Assembly: GCA_005789565.1 (NCBI GenBank)
Contig: SXXL01000032.1
Span: 1-64,000 of the forward strand
Reading direction: 5' to 3'
DNA: 64,000 nt
Source: Bacteroidota bacterium
GTDB lineage: Bacteria > Bacteroidota > Bacteroidia > Chitinophagales > Chitinophagaceae
Part shown: positions 29,423 through 40,215 of the stretch, piece after piece
Position numbering within the stretch: position 1 is the stretch's first letter
How the letters are laid out: each line of letters opens with the position of its first letter
Notes under the pieces: generated by a model
The model's database searches: none
What the model saw: only the letters and a program-made list of their open reading frames with translations
Told to the model about the DNA's origin: nothing
Translations under genes and position numbers: made by a program

Positions 29423-31405
29423 ATGTCTTACCTGGAGTCCATGCCAAAGACCCTCCGTTGGGTCTTGCAAGTAGGAGGGATCTTCCTGTTGCTCTTCACC
29501 CTTTTTCGGTTGACGGTGTGGATCGCTTTTCGTCCCGATGAATGGTCCTGGGTAGAGACGTTACCTTCTTTTTTATGGGGGTTACGGTTTGATCTCCGGT
29601 GGATCGCCGGACTGTTACTGCCGGTCACGCTGCTCAGCATACGCGCCAACTGGTCGCCTTTTTATTCGGAACGGAACAAACGCGTCTGGACCACCTACCT
29701 GGCTCTCGTTACCCTCATCGTCTTCTTTTTTTTCTCGGCCGGATTTGGCAGTTTCTCCTATAACCAAACGCCCCTGGATGCGGGGGCGATGAATTTTGTG
29801 GAGGACTTCGCCATATCGCTGACCATGATCTGGGAAACCTATCCCTTGCTTTGGATGTTGGCCGGTTTGGGCATGGCGGTTTGGTTTTTGCGGTGGATGT
29901 ATCGCCGGGTACATTGGCAGGTCGTGGCCCGCACCGATGGCAAGGGCATTGCACATCGACCGATCTATTTTGTATTGGCCAGTTTATTTTTATTGTGGTT
30001 GGTGCACGGAAGTATTACGATCCGTTCCCTGCGGCGCGACGATTGTTTTCAATTGCCCAGCAGTTTTGCGGCCTATCTGGCGGTGAATCCCCTGCAGAAT
30101 TTTGCAACCACCTGGCGGCTGCGTCAGTTGCCGGAAAAAGATATTCCCAGCGTGCGCACGGCGATGCCGATCGTTCGAGACTGGATGGGTTTGGCGGATA
30201 CACGTCTTGGGGGACTTCGTCGACAGGTAGCCCCGCACAGCGATGCTTGGGAAAGCCGTCCCAACTTGGTCCTGATCCAATGCGAGTCGTTCAGCATGTA
30301 TAAAAGTTCGATGAGCGGCAATCCACTGAATGCAACCCCTTTCTTTGATTCCTTGTCGACGCAAGGTGTTTTTTTCGATCATTGCTTCGCACCACATTTC
30401 TCCACGGCCCGGGCCTTGTTTGCCATCCTGACGGGTATTCCGGATGTACAGTTTTTTCGTTTTTCCTCCCGAAACCCCGCGTCGGTCTCTCAACGCACCC
30501 TGATCAATCAGTTGGATGGATACAGTAAGCATTATTTTCTGTCGGGCAGTCCGGAGTTCAACAATTTTGAAGGCATCCTTTCCAACATCCAGGGCTTGCA
30601 AATGCACACGGGCGATTATTTCAAGGGGGAGAAACTAAATGTGTGGGGGGTCAGCGATCGTGATTTGTTATTGCAATCGCTGGCCGAGATGCGAAAACAA
30701 AAAGATCCCTTTTTTGCTTACATACAGACGGCCGGCAATCATCGTCCCTTTCAGAAAAGCATTCCGGTCGGCGATAGTAGTTTTCGTCGAGTCGAATATC
30801 CGGTCGATACCCTGTTGAAATACGGATTTGAATCCAACGACGAGCTCAATGCCTTTCGATATTCCGATCATGCGATCCGGCAGTTTTTGGAAGCGGCCCG
30901 TCGGGAGTCATTTTTTGCCAACACGCTTTTTGTTTTTGTCGGAGATCACGGGGTGGCGGGTAATGCGAAAGCGGTGTATCCAATATTGTGGACCGAACAG
31001 CGGCTCACCGATCAGCACGTGCCCCTCTTATTTTATGCCCCGCATCTGCTGGCACCGCAGCGTCGCTCGGAAATAGTTTCACAGATCGATGTACTGCCCA
31101 CCATTTTTGGCCGGTTGAACCAATCGTTCGAGCAGGTCAGCCTGGGTCGAGACCTTTTATCACCCGATAAGAAAAATCATTATGCATTCTTGACGAACAC
31201 GGCCGACCGGATCGGGATGGTCACCAACGACCATTATTTCTCCCGCAATGTCAATTCCGGTGAAGAGATCCTGCTTCCTGTAAAGCCCGGTGTCGCCCGC
31301 GTCACCTTGCAATATCAAGATTCCATCCGGAAGGAGTTGTCGCGCGTCACCCAAGCCTATGCCGATGTGGCGAGGTTTCTGCTTTTTCACAACAAGTCGA
31401 ATTGA
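29423..31405 (+). CDS. Membrane sulfatase / LTA-synthase-family protein
   Basis: N-terminal TM helices; NLVLIQCESFSMYKSSM, FDHCFAPHFSTARALFAILTGIP, FVFVGDHGVAG. Confidence 0.9.
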   Translation: MSYLESMPKTLRWVLQVGGIFLLLFTLFRLTVWIAFRPDEWSWVETLPSFLWGLRFDLRWIAGLLLPVTLLSIRANWSPFYSERNKRVWTTYLALVTLIVFFFFSAGFGSFSYNQTPLDAGAMNFVEDFAISLTMIWETYPLLWMLAGLGMAVWFLRWMYRRVHWQVVARTDGKGIAHRPIYFVLASLFLLWLVHGSITIRSLRRDDCFQLPSSFAAYLAVNPLQNFATTWRLRQLPEKDIPSVRTAMPIVRDWMGLADTRLGGLRRQVAPHSDAWESRPNLVLIQCESFSMYKSSMSGNPLNATPFFDSLSTQGVFFDHCFAPHFSTARALFAILTGIPDVQFFRFSSRNPASVSQRTLINQLDGYSKHYFLSGSPEFNNFEGILSNIQGLQMHTGDYFKGEKLNVWGVSDRDLLLQSLAEMRKQKDPFFAYIQTAGNHRPFQKSIPVGDSSFRRVEYPVDTLLKYGFESNDELNAFRYSDHAIRQFLEAARRESFFANTLFVFVGDHGVAGNAKAVYPILWTEQRLTDQHVPLLFYAPHLLAPQRRSEIVSQIDVLPTIFGRLNQSFEQVSLGRDLLSPDKKNHYAFLTNTADRIGMVTNDHYFSRNVNSGEEILLPVKPGVARVTLQYQDSIRKELSRVTQAYADVARFLLFHNKSN

Positions 31406-31406
31406 G

Positions 31407-32147
31407 TTATTTCCGGCCTACGAGTAGGATCAGGCGGGGCGATCGCAACGGATCGTACGGGCCAAGCTGGTAATCGCCCTTTACTTCTTCGATGGACAGG
31501 TTCATTGGTTCCAGCATTCGTTCGAAATCATTTTTTCGGAACAGGGCTACTTTCTCGGAAAAAGTATGTGATTGATGATGCTTCAGGTCGACCAACTGAA
31601 TCTCCTTGATCAGGTAGCCATTCACCGCTTTTCGCGAGATCTCAAAATGCACGCCTTCGATCGTACGCGATTCTTTTGGCACCAACTGTGCCAGCGTGGG
31701 ATCGACGTTCAGGTAGTCGATCACCAGCTTGCCGTTGGGTTTGAGTGCCTGGGCCATGGTGTGGAGTGCGGCCTGGTGTTCGGCTTCGGTATCAAAATAG
31801 CCAAAGCTGGTAAACAGGTTCAGGACCGCGTCAAAGGGTTCGGCCGACAGTGGCGTGCGCATGTCGTGCACGGCGAAGGATAATCCCGGTCGGCTCGACA
31901 GATTCGCCTGCGCGATGTTTTCCGGGGCGATATCGATGCCCAGCACATCATAGTCGAGGTTGGCCAAAACGATGCTGTGTCTTCCTTTGCCACAGGCCAG
32001 GTCGAGTACCCGGGCGTGGGGAGGGAGTTGCAGGTGACGGGTCAGTCGCTCGATGAAGGGACGGGCCTCGGACTGATCCCGGTCGCGGTACAACAAATGA
32101 TAATAGGGAGAATTAAACCACGATTCAAACCAGCTGGGATCGTTCAT
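31407..32147 (-). CDS. Class I SAM-dependent methyltransferase
   Basis: ARVLDLACGKGRHSIVLANLDYDVLGIDIAPENI; FDAVLNLFTSFGYF. Confidence 0.9.
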   Translation of the reverse strand: MNDPSWFESWFNSPYYHLLYRDRDQSEARPFIERLTRHLQLPPHARVLDLACGKGRHSIVLANLDYDVLGIDIAPENIAQANLSSRPGLSFAVHDMRTPLSAEPFDAVLNLFTSFGYFDTEAEHQAALHTMAQALKPNGKLVIDYLNVDPTLAQLVPKESRTIEGVHFEISRKAVNGYLIKEIQLVDLKHHQSHTFSEKVALFRKNDFERMLEPMNLSIEEVKGDYQLGPYDPLRSPRLILLVGRK

Positions 32148-32194
32148 GCCGCAAAACTACTCCGATGCCGTAATTTCACGACTTAAATTTGAGT

Positions 32195-33574
32195 ATGTCG
32201 CTGATCAAGAGCATTTCAGGCATTCGGGGCACCATTGGCGGACGGCCGGGAGACAACCTGACGCCGTTGGACGTGGTGCGCTTTACGTCGGCCTACGGGT
32301 CGATGTTGAAGGATAAGGGTGGCCGACCCACGGTGGTGGTTGGTCGAGACGGACGCATCAGTGGCCCGATGGTTCACACCCTGGTGGTGCAGACCTTGGT
32401 GGGACTGGGTATCGATGTCGTGGATCTCGGTCTATCCACTACCCCTACGGTAGAGTTTGCCGTGATGCAGGAGCAAGCGGCCGGCGGGATCATTCTGACG
32501 GCAAGCCACAACCCCCGGCAGTGGAACGCCTTGAAATTATTGAATGAAAAAGGCGAGTTTCTTTCCGCCGCCGACGGAGAGGTCGTTTTGCAACGCGCCG
32601 AGCAAAGCATGATGGAATTTGCGTCGGTAGATGACCTGGGCAACGTTCGGCTGGATGATAGTTATGGCCATAAACACATTGAAGCGATCCTGAACTATCC
32701 CTTGGTGGATAAGAAGGCGATCGGATCGGCGGGATTTAAAGTGGTTGTGGATGGGATCAATTCCTCCGGTGCGTTGTATGTTCCCGCCTTGCTGCGGGCA
32801 CTGGGCGTGCAGGAGGTCGTCGTGCTCAACGATTCGATCACGGGTGATTTTGCGCACAATCCGGAGCCTTTGCCCGAGCATTTGAAAGAATTATCCGAGG
32901 TGGTGGTGAAGCATCAGGCCCACCTGGGGATCGCGGTGGATCCGGATGTGGACCGTTTATGTTTTGTGAATGAGGACGGAAGTCTTTTTGGGGAGGAGTA
33001 CACGCTGGTGGCGGTGGCTGATCATGTATTGAGTCGTCGGCCTGGTAACACCGTCAGTAACATGAGCAGCACGGCGGCCTTGAAAGTCCTGACCCGAAAT
33101 TTTGGCGGGGAGTATCACGCCGCGGCCGTGGGCGAGGTGAATGTCGTAGCCAAGATGAAAGCGGTCAACGCCGTGATCGGCGGTGAAGGCAATGGCGGGG
33201 TGATCGTTCCGGATTTTCATTACGGACGGGATGCTCTGATCGGCATCGGATTGTTTTTGACCTTGTTGGCGGAGCGAAAGAGTTCCCTGACGGCTTTGCG
33301 GGCGACCTATCCCGATTTTCACATCTCCAAAAACAAGATCGATCTGAGACCCGGATTGGAACTGCGTCCGATCTTAGAAAAGATCGGGCAGAAATATGCT
33401 GGACAGCCGCAACTGACGGAGGATGGCTTGCGCATCGAGTTTGGGGACGACTGGGTACACCTGCGCGGGTCGAATACCGAACCCATCATTCGGGTTTATG
33501 CGGAGAGCCGTTCGGCCAACGCGGCCGCTCAGTTGGCCCGGCAACTCCTTCAGGATATTGAGGCCTTGGCCTGA
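32195..33574 (+). CDS. glmM: Phosphoglucosamine mutase
   Basis: SISGIRGTIGG, GIILTASHNPRQWNALKLLN, AVDPDVDRLCFVNEDG, RGSNTEPIIRVYAES. Confidence 0.92.
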   Translation: MSLIKSISGIRGTIGGRPGDNLTPLDVVRFTSAYGSMLKDKGGRPTVVVGRDGRISGPMVHTLVVQTLVGLGIDVVDLGLSTTPTVEFAVMQEQAAGGIILTASHNPRQWNALKLLNEKGEFLSAADGEVVLQRAEQSMMEFASVDDLGNVRLDDSYGHKHIEAILNYPLVDKKAIGSAGFKVVVDGINSSGALYVPALLRALGVQEVVVLNDSITGDFAHNPEPLPEHLKELSEVVVKHQAHLGIAVDPDVDRLCFVNEDGSLFGEEYTLVAVADHVLSRRPGNTVSNMSSTAALKVLTRNFGGEYHAAAVGEVNVVAKMKAVNAVIGGEGNGGVIVPDFHYGRDALIGIGLFLTLLAERKSSLTALRATYPDFHISKNKIDLRPGLELRPILEKIGQKYAGQPQLTEDGLRIEFGDDWVHLRGSNTEPIIRVYAESRSANAAAQLARQLLQDIEALA

Positions 33575-33586
33575 TGCTTATCTTTG
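33558..33586 (+). promoter_or_regulatory. Promoter for the cysteine desulfurase inside the glmM 3' end
   Basis: TTG (33558-33560) - N18 - TATCTTTG (33579-33586), 10 nt before ATG 33597. Confidence 0.5.
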
Positions 33587-33596
33587 CGACGCCATC

Positions 33597-34721
33597 ATGA
33601 AACGGATCTACCTCGATAACGCTGCCACGACGGCCATGGACCCCTTGGTGTTGGACGCCATGATGCCCTATCTTACCGAGCAGTTCGGAAATCCATCCTC
33701 CATTTATTCTTACGGGCGGGAGAGTCGGCTCGCCATCGAAAATGCCCGAAAATCGGTGGCCAAATCCCTGAACGTCACGCCGGGTGAGATCTTTTTCACC
33801 AGCGGGGGTACGGAAAGCGATAACATGGCCATCTACTCGGCCGTGCACGATCTGGGTTGTCGCGTGATCATAACCTCTCCGATCGAGCATCACGCCGTGT
33901 TGCACGCAGCCGAGCGTCAGGTAAAAGACGGCTTTGCTCAGTTGAAAATGGTACGGGTGATGCCCAACGGGCACATCGATCTGGAACATTTGAAGCAGCT
34001 GTTGGAGGAGACGCAAGAGAAGTGCCTGGTAACACTCATGCATGCCAATAACGAGATTGGGAATTTGTTGGACCTGACCGCTGTGGCGGATCTCTGTCAG
34101 TCACGGGGTGCGATCTTTCATTCAGATACGGTTCAAACCGTGGGGCATTACCAGCTCGATCTCAGTCACCCCGGCCTGCATTTTGCCACCGGGGCCGCGC
34201 ATAAATTTCATGGTCCCAAAGGCATCGGAATACTTTATATCAGCAAAGACGTGCAGGTACGCCCGATGATCGAGGGGGGCGGACAGGAGCGTAACATGCG
34301 GGCCGGCACCGAGAATTTGTACGGGGTGGTTGGGTTTGCCAAAGCATTGGAACTGGCAGGGTCGAGGTTGGAGCAGGACCGCCTCGCTATCCAAGAACTG
34401 AAATCATACATGATCGGTCGGCTAAAAGACCGGGGCGACATCCGATTCAATGGTGATGCCGAGGGAGAAAGCTTATACACCGTACTGAATGCATCCTTTC
34501 CGCGTACCCCGGAAACGGAAATGCTGCTGATGAATTTGGATATGCGAGGGATATGTGTTTCCGGCGGTAGTGCCTGCAACAGCGGGGCAGACTTGGGAAG
34601 TCATGTTATCCGTGCTTTGGGCGACCGTGCCCAACGGGTGCCGATTCGGTTTTCATTCAGTCGCCACAATACCCAGGAAGAATTGGATCAGGTGATGGAG
34701 GCATTGAAGGCCTGCTGCTGA
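33597..34721 (+). CDS. Cysteine desulfurase (NifS/IscS family)
   Basis: IYLDNAATTAMDPLVLDAM, FTSGGTESDNMAI, ATGAAHKFHGPKGIGILY, VSGGSACNSG. ORF-track N-terminal extension overlaps glmM and is rejected. Confidence 0.95.
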   Translation: MKRIYLDNAATTAMDPLVLDAMMPYLTEQFGNPSSIYSYGRESRLAIENARKSVAKSLNVTPGEIFFTSGGTESDNMAIYSAVHDLGCRVIITSPIEHHAVLHAAERQVKDGFAQLKMVRVMPNGHIDLEHLKQLLEETQEKCLVTLMHANNEIGNLLDLTAVADLCQSRGAIFHSDTVQTVGHYQLDLSHPGLHFATGAAHKFHGPKGIGILYISKDVQVRPMIEGGGQERNMRAGTENLYGVVGFAKALELAGSRLEQDRLAIQELKSYMIGRLKDRGDIRFNGDAEGESLYTVLNASFPRTPETEMLLMNLDMRGICVSGGSACNSGADLGSHVIRALGDRAQRVPIRFSFSRHNTQEELDQVMEALKACC

Positions 34722-34970
34722 TCAGAGGTAATACCAGGGATTTCGTTTGGCCGCCCAGACATAGTGGCGGATGTTTCTCCAAAAAGCCAGGATCAGGTAG
34801 ATGATTGCCGGGGAGCCCATGGTGAGTAAGGACGTATACATGAAATACTGCCGGATCTTTCCCGGGGCAATGCCGAGCCGGTCGCCGATGGCGGTACAGA
34901 CGCCAAAGGCATTCCATTCGATAAAACTTTTCAGCCGATCCATGTACCGAATATACAAATTTCGTTTCAC
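34722..34970 (-). CDS. PspC-domain small membrane protein
   Basis: FIEWNAFGVCTAIGDRLGIAPGKIRQYFMYTSLLTMGSPAIIYLILAFW. Confidence 0.75.
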   Translation of the reverse strand: MKRNLYIRYMDRLKSFIEWNAFGVCTAIGDRLGIAPGKIRQYFMYTSLLTMGSPAIIYLILAFWRNIRHYVWAAKRNPWYYL

Positions 34971-35012
34971 CGGCAGATTTCCCGCACGGATCCATTTTTC
35001 CTCATCTCTAAG

Positions 35013-35020
35013 TACCTTTG
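35013..35020 (+). promoter_or_regulatory. -7 element (TACCTTTG) upstream of aconitase
   Basis: TACCTTTG 27 nt before ATG 35048. Confidence 0.45.
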
Positions 35021-35047
35021 CCCCGCCAAATCCTTAAAATATTAATC

Positions 35048-37315
35048 ATGGTATTCGATCTGGACCTCATCCGCAAAACTTATTCCGAAATGCCCGCCAA
35101 AGTGGACGCCGCCCGTAAAGCCCTGGGTCGCCCGCTGACCCTGGCGGAAAAGATCCTCTATGCCCATCTTTGGGAAGGCGTGACGATTCGGGATTATGCG
35201 CGGGGAAAGGATTATGTGGATTTTGCCCCCGATCGCGTAGCCATGCAGGACGCCACCGCACAAATGGCCCTGTTGCAATTCGATACCACGGGCCGCAAAA
35301 AAGTGGCAGTGCCCTCCACGGTGCATTGCGATCACCTGATCGTTGCAAAAGACGAGAGCAAGATTGACTTGGCCAAGGCGGTAGCCGACAATGAAGAGGT
35401 CTATAATTTTCTTTCCTCCATCTCTAACAAATACGGCATCGGCTTTTGGAAACCCGGTGCGGGGATCATTCACCAGGTGGTGTTGGAAAACTATGCTTTT
35501 CCCGGTGGTATGATGATCGGGACGGATAGTCACACCGTAAACGCCGGCGGACTTGGTATGATCGCCATTGGCGTGGGCGGAGCCGATGCCTGCGACGTAA
35601 TGGCGGGACTGAGCTGGGAATTGCTGATGCCAAAACTCATTGGGGTGAAACTGACCGGGCAACTGAATGGTTGGACCTCCGCCAAGGATGTGATCCTGAA
35701 AGTGGCCGGTATCCTGACCGTGAAGGGCGGAACCAATGCCATCGTAGAATATTTCGGAGAAGGTGCCGTGTCGATGAGCTGCACCGGCAAAGGAACGATC
35801 TGTAACATGGGTGCAGAGATCGGTGCCACGACCTCTACGTTCGGATACGACGAGAGCATGAGCCGTTATCTCAAAGCAACCGGTCGAGCCGACGTCGCCG
35901 CCGCGGCCGACCAGATCAAAGAATACCTGACCGGCGATGCGGAGGCATATGCACATCCCGAAAAATATTTTGATCAGGTCATTGAGATCAACTTGAGTGA
36001 ACTGGAGCCGCATTTGAACGGACCCTTCACGCCCGACCTGGCCACGCCGATCTCCCAGATGACAGCAGCGGCGGCACAGCACAACTGGCCCAGCAAGATC
36101 GAAGTGGGATTGATCGGCAGTTGCACCAATTCTTCGTATGAGGACATCAGCCGTGCCGTTAGCCTGGCCAAGCAAGCCAAGGAAAAGGGGTTGACCTTGA
36201 AATCGGAATTCACCATTACGCCCGGTAGCGAGCAGGTGCGCTATACCATTGAGCGCGACGGATTCCTTTCCGTTTTTGAAAGCGTGGGAGCCCGGGTCTT
36301 TGCCAATGCGTGCGGACCGTGTATCGGGATGTGGGACCGGATGGGGGCCGAGAAGAAGGAGCGTAATACCATCGTACATTCTTTCAACCGAAATTTTGCC
36401 AAGCGGGCCGATGGTAATCCAAATACACTTGCATTTGTAGCGTCTCCGGAGATGGTGACGGCCCTCGCGATCGCGGGCGACCTGACCTTCAATCCCCTGA
36501 CCGATACGCTCATTAACGATAAGGGTGAAGCTGTCCATTTAGATCCGCCATATGGCGATGAATTGCCGGTGCGCGGTTTTGCCGTGGAGGATGCCGGATA
36601 CCAAGCCCCTGCTGCTGATGGTAGCGGTGTCGTGGTGGATGTGAAATCCGATAGCAAGCGACTGCAATTGTTGTATCCGTTCGCGGCTTGGGAAGGCACT
36701 GATCTGAACGGACTTCGTTTGCTGATCAAGGCTAAGGGAAAATGTACCACCGATCACATTTCGATGGCGGGTCCCTGGTTGAAATTCAGAGGCCACCTCG
36801 ACAACATCAGCAACAACTTGCTGATCGGTGCCGTGAATTTCTTCAACGAAAAAACGGACTTCGTCAAGAACCAACTCACTGGAGAACACGGTACCGTGCC
36901 GGGTACACAGCGGGCCTATAAAGCCGCCGGTGTTGGTACGATCGTGGTGGGCGATGAGAATTATGGGGAAGGTTCTTCGCGCGAACATGCGGCCATGGAG
37001 CCCCGGCACCTGGGGGTACGGGTCGTGCTGGTGAAATCCTTTGCCCGTATTCACGAGACCAATCTGAAGAAACAAGGCATGTTGGCTTTGACCTTTGCGA
37101 ACAAAGCGGATTATGAGCTGATTCGGGAGGACGATGTCATCGATGTGAAGGGTATGACCGAGTTTACACCGAGCAATCCTTTGCACCTGATCCTGCATCA
37201 CGCCGATGGTACCACTGATACACTGGTGGCCAATCATTCTTACAATGCCCAGCAGATCGAATGGTTCAAGGCCGGCGGTGCGTTGAATGTGATCCGTCGC
37301 CAGATGGCGAAGTAA
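35048..37315 (+). CDS. Aconitate hydratase
   Basis: [99 protein letters not shown]. Confidence 0.96.
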   Translation: MVFDLDLIRKTYSEMPAKVDAARKALGRPLTLAEKILYAHLWEGVTIRDYARGKDYVDFAPDRVAMQDATAQMALLQFDTTGRKKVAVPSTVHCDHLIVAKDESKIDLAKAVADNEEVYNFLSSISNKYGIGFWKPGAGIIHQVVLENYAFPGGMMIGTDSHTVNAGGLGMIAIGVGGADACDVMAGLSWELLMPKLIGVKLTGQLNGWTSAKDVILKVAGILTVKGGTNAIVEYFGEGAVSMSCTGKGTICNMGAEIGATTSTFGYDESMSRYLKATGRADVAAAADQIKEYLTGDAEAYAHPEKYFDQVIEINLSELEPHLNGPFTPDLATPISQMTAAAAQHNWPSKIEVGLIGSCTNSSYEDISRAVSLAKQAKEKGLTLKSEFTITPGSEQVRYTIERDGFLSVFESVGARVFANACGPCIGMWDRMGAEKKERNTIVHSFNRNFAKRADGNPNTLAFVASPEMVTALAIAGDLTFNPLTDTLINDKGEAVHLDPPYGDELPVRGFAVEDAGYQAPAADGSGVVVDVKSDSKRLQLLYPFAAWEGTDLNGLRLLIKAKGKCTTDHISMAGPWLKFRGHLDNISNNLLIGAVNFFNEKTDFVKNQLTGEHGTVPGTQRAYKAAGVGTIVVGDENYGEGSSREHAAMEPRHLGVRVVLVKSFARIHETNLKKQGMLALTFANKADYELIREDDVIDVKGMTEFTPSNPLHLILHHADGTTDTLVANHSYNAQQIEWFKAGGALNVIRRQMAK

Positions 37316-37337
37316 TTTCTCGGACAAACTGAAATCG

Positions 37338-37370
37338 AAAAGCCCCCGACAGGCGTCGGGGGACTTTTCT
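37338..37370. terminator. Bidirectional terminator between convergent aconitase and T9SS-cargo genes
   Basis: AAAAGCCCCCGAC-AGGC-GTCGGGGGACTTTT: strong stem flanked by A-run and T-run. Confidence 0.85.
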
Positions 37371-37384
37371 CTCCTTGCTTACCA

Positions 37385-38824
37385 CTACTGCGTATGTTGG
37401 ACCAGAACCGTTCGCGTCTCGGTGAGTCCTGTTTGTGTATCGGTGATTCGGATACGGTGGGTGCCGTTGGGAAAGTACAGGGTGGGGATGAGTAGACGAT
37501 CCCGGGCGTTCCATTGTCCCATTTTTTGTCCCGTGCCACTGATCCATTCCACCAGGTAATAATTTGTTTTTTTAGCGAATATCAATTGCAACCGGTCATG
37601 CACGGGATTGGGATGCAGTTGACTGATCAAGCCTCCGGCTTGCAGGATACGGATCGAGGAATAGCTGATTTTTCCGGAGTGATCGATCTGCTTGATTCGG
37701 TAGAGCGCGGCCCCCAGGATCGGATTTGGGTCGGTGAATGTGTATTGCTGAGCATCGGCACTGTTTCCTCCGTTGGCCTGGCTGGGTACAAATCCGATTG
37801 ATCGAAATGCTTGGTCGTTCTCTTTATTTTTTCGTTCGATCTCAAATCCCCGGTTGTCGATTTCTGTGAGGGTTGTCCATTCCAGCAGCGCCTTTTGGTC
37901 GGTGTACCGGGCGGTGAAAGTGCCCCATTGAATTGGTAGCAGGGCACAGTTGTTGTCGATCCGTGCGAGGGTGGTGTTGGTGCGGGTGGGACTGCTCACC
38001 ACCACCCACAGGGCACGGTCGGATTCCGGCTTTTGATTGGAGTACGGCAGGTACCCGAGTAGCGGGGAGTTGAACGTGAATTCGTTGCCACTATTGAGCA
38101 GAATGCCGCTGGCACTCGCGATCTCGATGTTATCGGTGGTGGCGTTATAGACACCATCGCCGTTGTCGATGTACACTTTGTAATTGACGGTGAGCCCGGC
38201 CGGGTCGGCGGTCTTGATCTGAAAGCGATACAAGCGGGGTGTTTCACAGATTAGGAATCCGCTGACCCTCGGATCGTTAGCAAAGAAGCTGAGTCCCCTC
38301 GAAAAACAATGCACATTCTGGGCGCTGGCGGATTGACTTTGCCAGACGTCGGCGGTAAACTCCTGCGCTACGGTGCAACTGGGAGCGGTGGTAATGGTAA
38401 TGTTTTGGATGGTGAATCGGTCGGTGCCAGCCACGGTACCGGCACTTTTGACGATGGAAAGTCCGGTGAACTTGAAATTAGGGATGGTCGGATGCGGCGC
38501 ATAGCTGCTGAGCATATACAAGTTGCCGCCGAAATGATAAAAACCCATGGTGGCCACGGCGTTGGTCAGCTGCACCGGGGTGGGCGGATTGTTATAGATC
38601 AGTGTTGGATAAAGGGAACTGGGCCAGAGGTGGACATAAACGTATTTCCCGCCGGCGTTGGATTGCATGTCGAAATACAGATCCAGGTTGATATTGCAAC
38701 CGCCCGTGCCATTGGGCGTGCTGAAATTGAGTTTGACAGCGGGGTTGGATATGGTGCACTGTGCCTGGGATGAAATCGATGGATAAAGGGAGAATCCCCA
38801 TAATAATAACAATAGAATACGCAT
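37385..38824 (-). CDS. Secreted protein with type IX secretion (type A) C-terminal sorting domain
   Basis: Signal peptide; C-terminal LHPNPVHDRLQLIFAKKTNYYLVEWISGTGQKM...LYFPNGTHRIRITD. Confidence 0.85.
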   Translation of the reverse strand: MRILLLLLWGFSLYPSISSQAQCTISNPAVKLNFSTPNGTGGCNINLDLYFDMQSNAGGKYVYVHLWPSSLYPTLIYNNPPTPVQLTNAVATMGFYHFGGNLYMLSSYAPHPTIPNFKFTGLSIVKSAGTVAGTDRFTIQNITITTAPSCTVAQEFTADVWQSQSASAQNVHCFSRGLSFFANDPRVSGFLICETPRLYRFQIKTADPAGLTVNYKVYIDNGDGVYNATTDNIEIASASGILLNSGNEFTFNSPLLGYLPYSNQKPESDRALWVVVSSPTRTNTTLARIDNNCALLPIQWGTFTARYTDQKALLEWTTLTEIDNRGFEIERKNKENDQAFRSIGFVPSQANGGNSADAQQYTFTDPNPILGAALYRIKQIDHSGKISYSSIRILQAGGLISQLHPNPVHDRLQLIFAKKTNYYLVEWISGTGQKMGQWNARDRLLIPTLYFPNGTHRIRITDTQTGLTETRTVLVQHTQ

Positions 38825-38929
38825 AATGGATGCTTGTGGTTACGGATTGAGTAGACCACAAAGCAACCGGTGTGCGGTGCTGAAAAAAATGATGGGAGGG
38901 CTGGGCTGTTCTGATGCGAATCAGCGGGC

Positions 38930-39487
38930 TTAAGAACCCCAGCGGTAGGTATTGTGTTTGAGTCCGGCCAAGTCCAGCACCCGATCCACTACCGTAGCAG
39001 CGATGGCTTGGGGGGTTTGTGGCAGGCTGTAGAAAGAGGGGGTGGCGGGACAAATGATACCCCCGGCCAGGGTAACGGTTTCCATATTTCGGATATGGAT
39101 CAGGTTGTAGGGGGTTTCGCGGACGACCAAGATCAGTTTGCGTCGTTCCTTGAGGATCACGTCGGCGGCTCGGGTAACCAGGTCGCCGGAGATGCCGTTG
39201 GCGATGCGTCCCAGCGTACCCATGGAACAGGGGATGACAAGGAGGGTGTCGTACTGACCTGAGCCGGAGGCAATGGGGGAGGAGAAGTCGTTTGTCTCAA
39301 ATCGTCTGACCGGAAAATCTTTCCAGGATTCATTTCCCAGCTCGGTGCGCCACACTTCGCGCGCGTTGGTGCTCATGACCAGCGAGATTTCCTGAACCTG
39401 CGCTTTCATGCCACAGAGTTTCTCCAGAAGGTCTTGTGCATAAATCGAACCACTGGCTCCGGTAATGGTGACGGCGATCTTTCTCAT
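38930..39487 (-). CDS. ubiX: UbiX family flavin prenyltransferase
   Basis: IAVTITGASGSIYAQDLLEKL, IPCSMGTLGRIANGISGDLVTRAADVILKERRKLILVVRETPYNLIHIRNM. Confidence 0.95.
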   Translation of the reverse strand: MRKIAVTITGASGSIYAQDLLEKLCGMKAQVQEISLVMSTNAREVWRTELGNESWKDFPVRRFETNDFSSPIASGSGQYDTLLVIPCSMGTLGRIANGISGDLVTRAADVILKERRKLILVVRETPYNLIHIRNMETVTLAGGIICPATPSFYSLPQTPQAIAATVVDRVLDLAGLKHNTYRWGS

Positions 39488-39550
39488 GATTGAATAACTA
39501 TGAAAGGTTCAGGAAGTTCAATGCGGGGTGCAAAACTATTCAATTCATCC

Positions 39551-40144
39551 TTACCCGGCCATTTCGGAGGGGCGTAGCCAGTTTTGGATGAGTTGTTTTC
39601 CGTGGGGGGTCATAACGCTTTCGGGGTGGAATTGAACGCCTTGCCAGGGGTAATGACGATGGGTCATGGACATGATCCGGGCTTGATCATCTCGTGCGGT
39701 GATGTGCCAAACCGTAGGCAGGTCTTCTTCTCGTACCATCCAGCTATGATACCGGCCCACGCGGAACTGGCCAGGCAATTCGTGGTATAGGCCCAGTCGG
39801 TCTGATTCGGGAATGGTTTGAATTTCTGTCTCGATCCCGTGTTGTACGTCGGGTAGTTGGAAAAGGCTGCCTCCACTCTGCTGCGCGAGGGCCTGCATGC
39901 CCAGGCAAACACCGAGTACGGGCAGGGTGGTGGGTAGTTGCGTCAGGATCTCCAGGAGTCGGCCGCTTTCGGCGGGCAGACCGGGTCCGGGAGAGAGCAG
40001 CAGCTTGTCGAATGCTGTCAAATCCTCGGGTCCGATCGAATCGTTTCGTTTCACCACCACCGGTTGCGCGGAAACGGATTCCAGCAGGTGCACCAGGTTG
40101 TAGGTGAAGGAGTCATAATTATCGAGTACGAGGATCGGTTTCAT
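39551..40144 (-). CDS. Aminodeoxychorismate/anthranilate synthase component II (glutamine amidotransferase)
   Basis: MKPILVLDNYDSFTYNLVHLLES, LLLSPGPGLP, LPVLGVCLGMQALAQQSGG, GVQFHPESVMTPHGKQLIQNWL. Start 40144; TATCTTTG on minus strand at 40154-40161. Confidence 0.93.
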   Translation of the reverse strand: MKPILVLDNYDSFTYNLVHLLESVSAQPVVVKRNDSIGPEDLTAFDKLLLSPGPGLPAESGRLLEILTQLPTTLPVLGVCLGMQALAQQSGGSLFQLPDVQHGIETEIQTIPESDRLGLYHELPGQFRVGRYHSWMVREEDLPTVWHITARDDQARIMSMTHRHYPWQGVQFHPESVMTPHGKQLIQNWLRPSEMAG

Positions 40145-40215
40145 GGTGCCGGGCAAAGATATTCCCGTCGTCTTCGTTTCGCCCCGTTCTCTTCGTAAAA
40201 ACTGGCTTTTTGGCG

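Noticed and set aside
29390-31405. Duplication of the sulfatase genes (29.4 kb and 53.6 kb)
   Set aside because: Both are membrane sulfatase-superfamily proteins, but they differ in length, TM layout and motif sequence (QCESFSM vs LDEYAGT), so they are not a recent duplication.
33423-33596. 58-aa N-terminal extension of the cysteine desulfurase
   Set aside because: Overlaps glmM in another frame. A promoter and ATG 33597 match the family N-terminus KRIYLDNAATT.
35042-36538. 498-aa ORF antisense to aconitase
   Set aside because: Shadow ORF. The + strand frame is a full-length aconitase with all motifs, and the antisense translation shows no recognisable domain.
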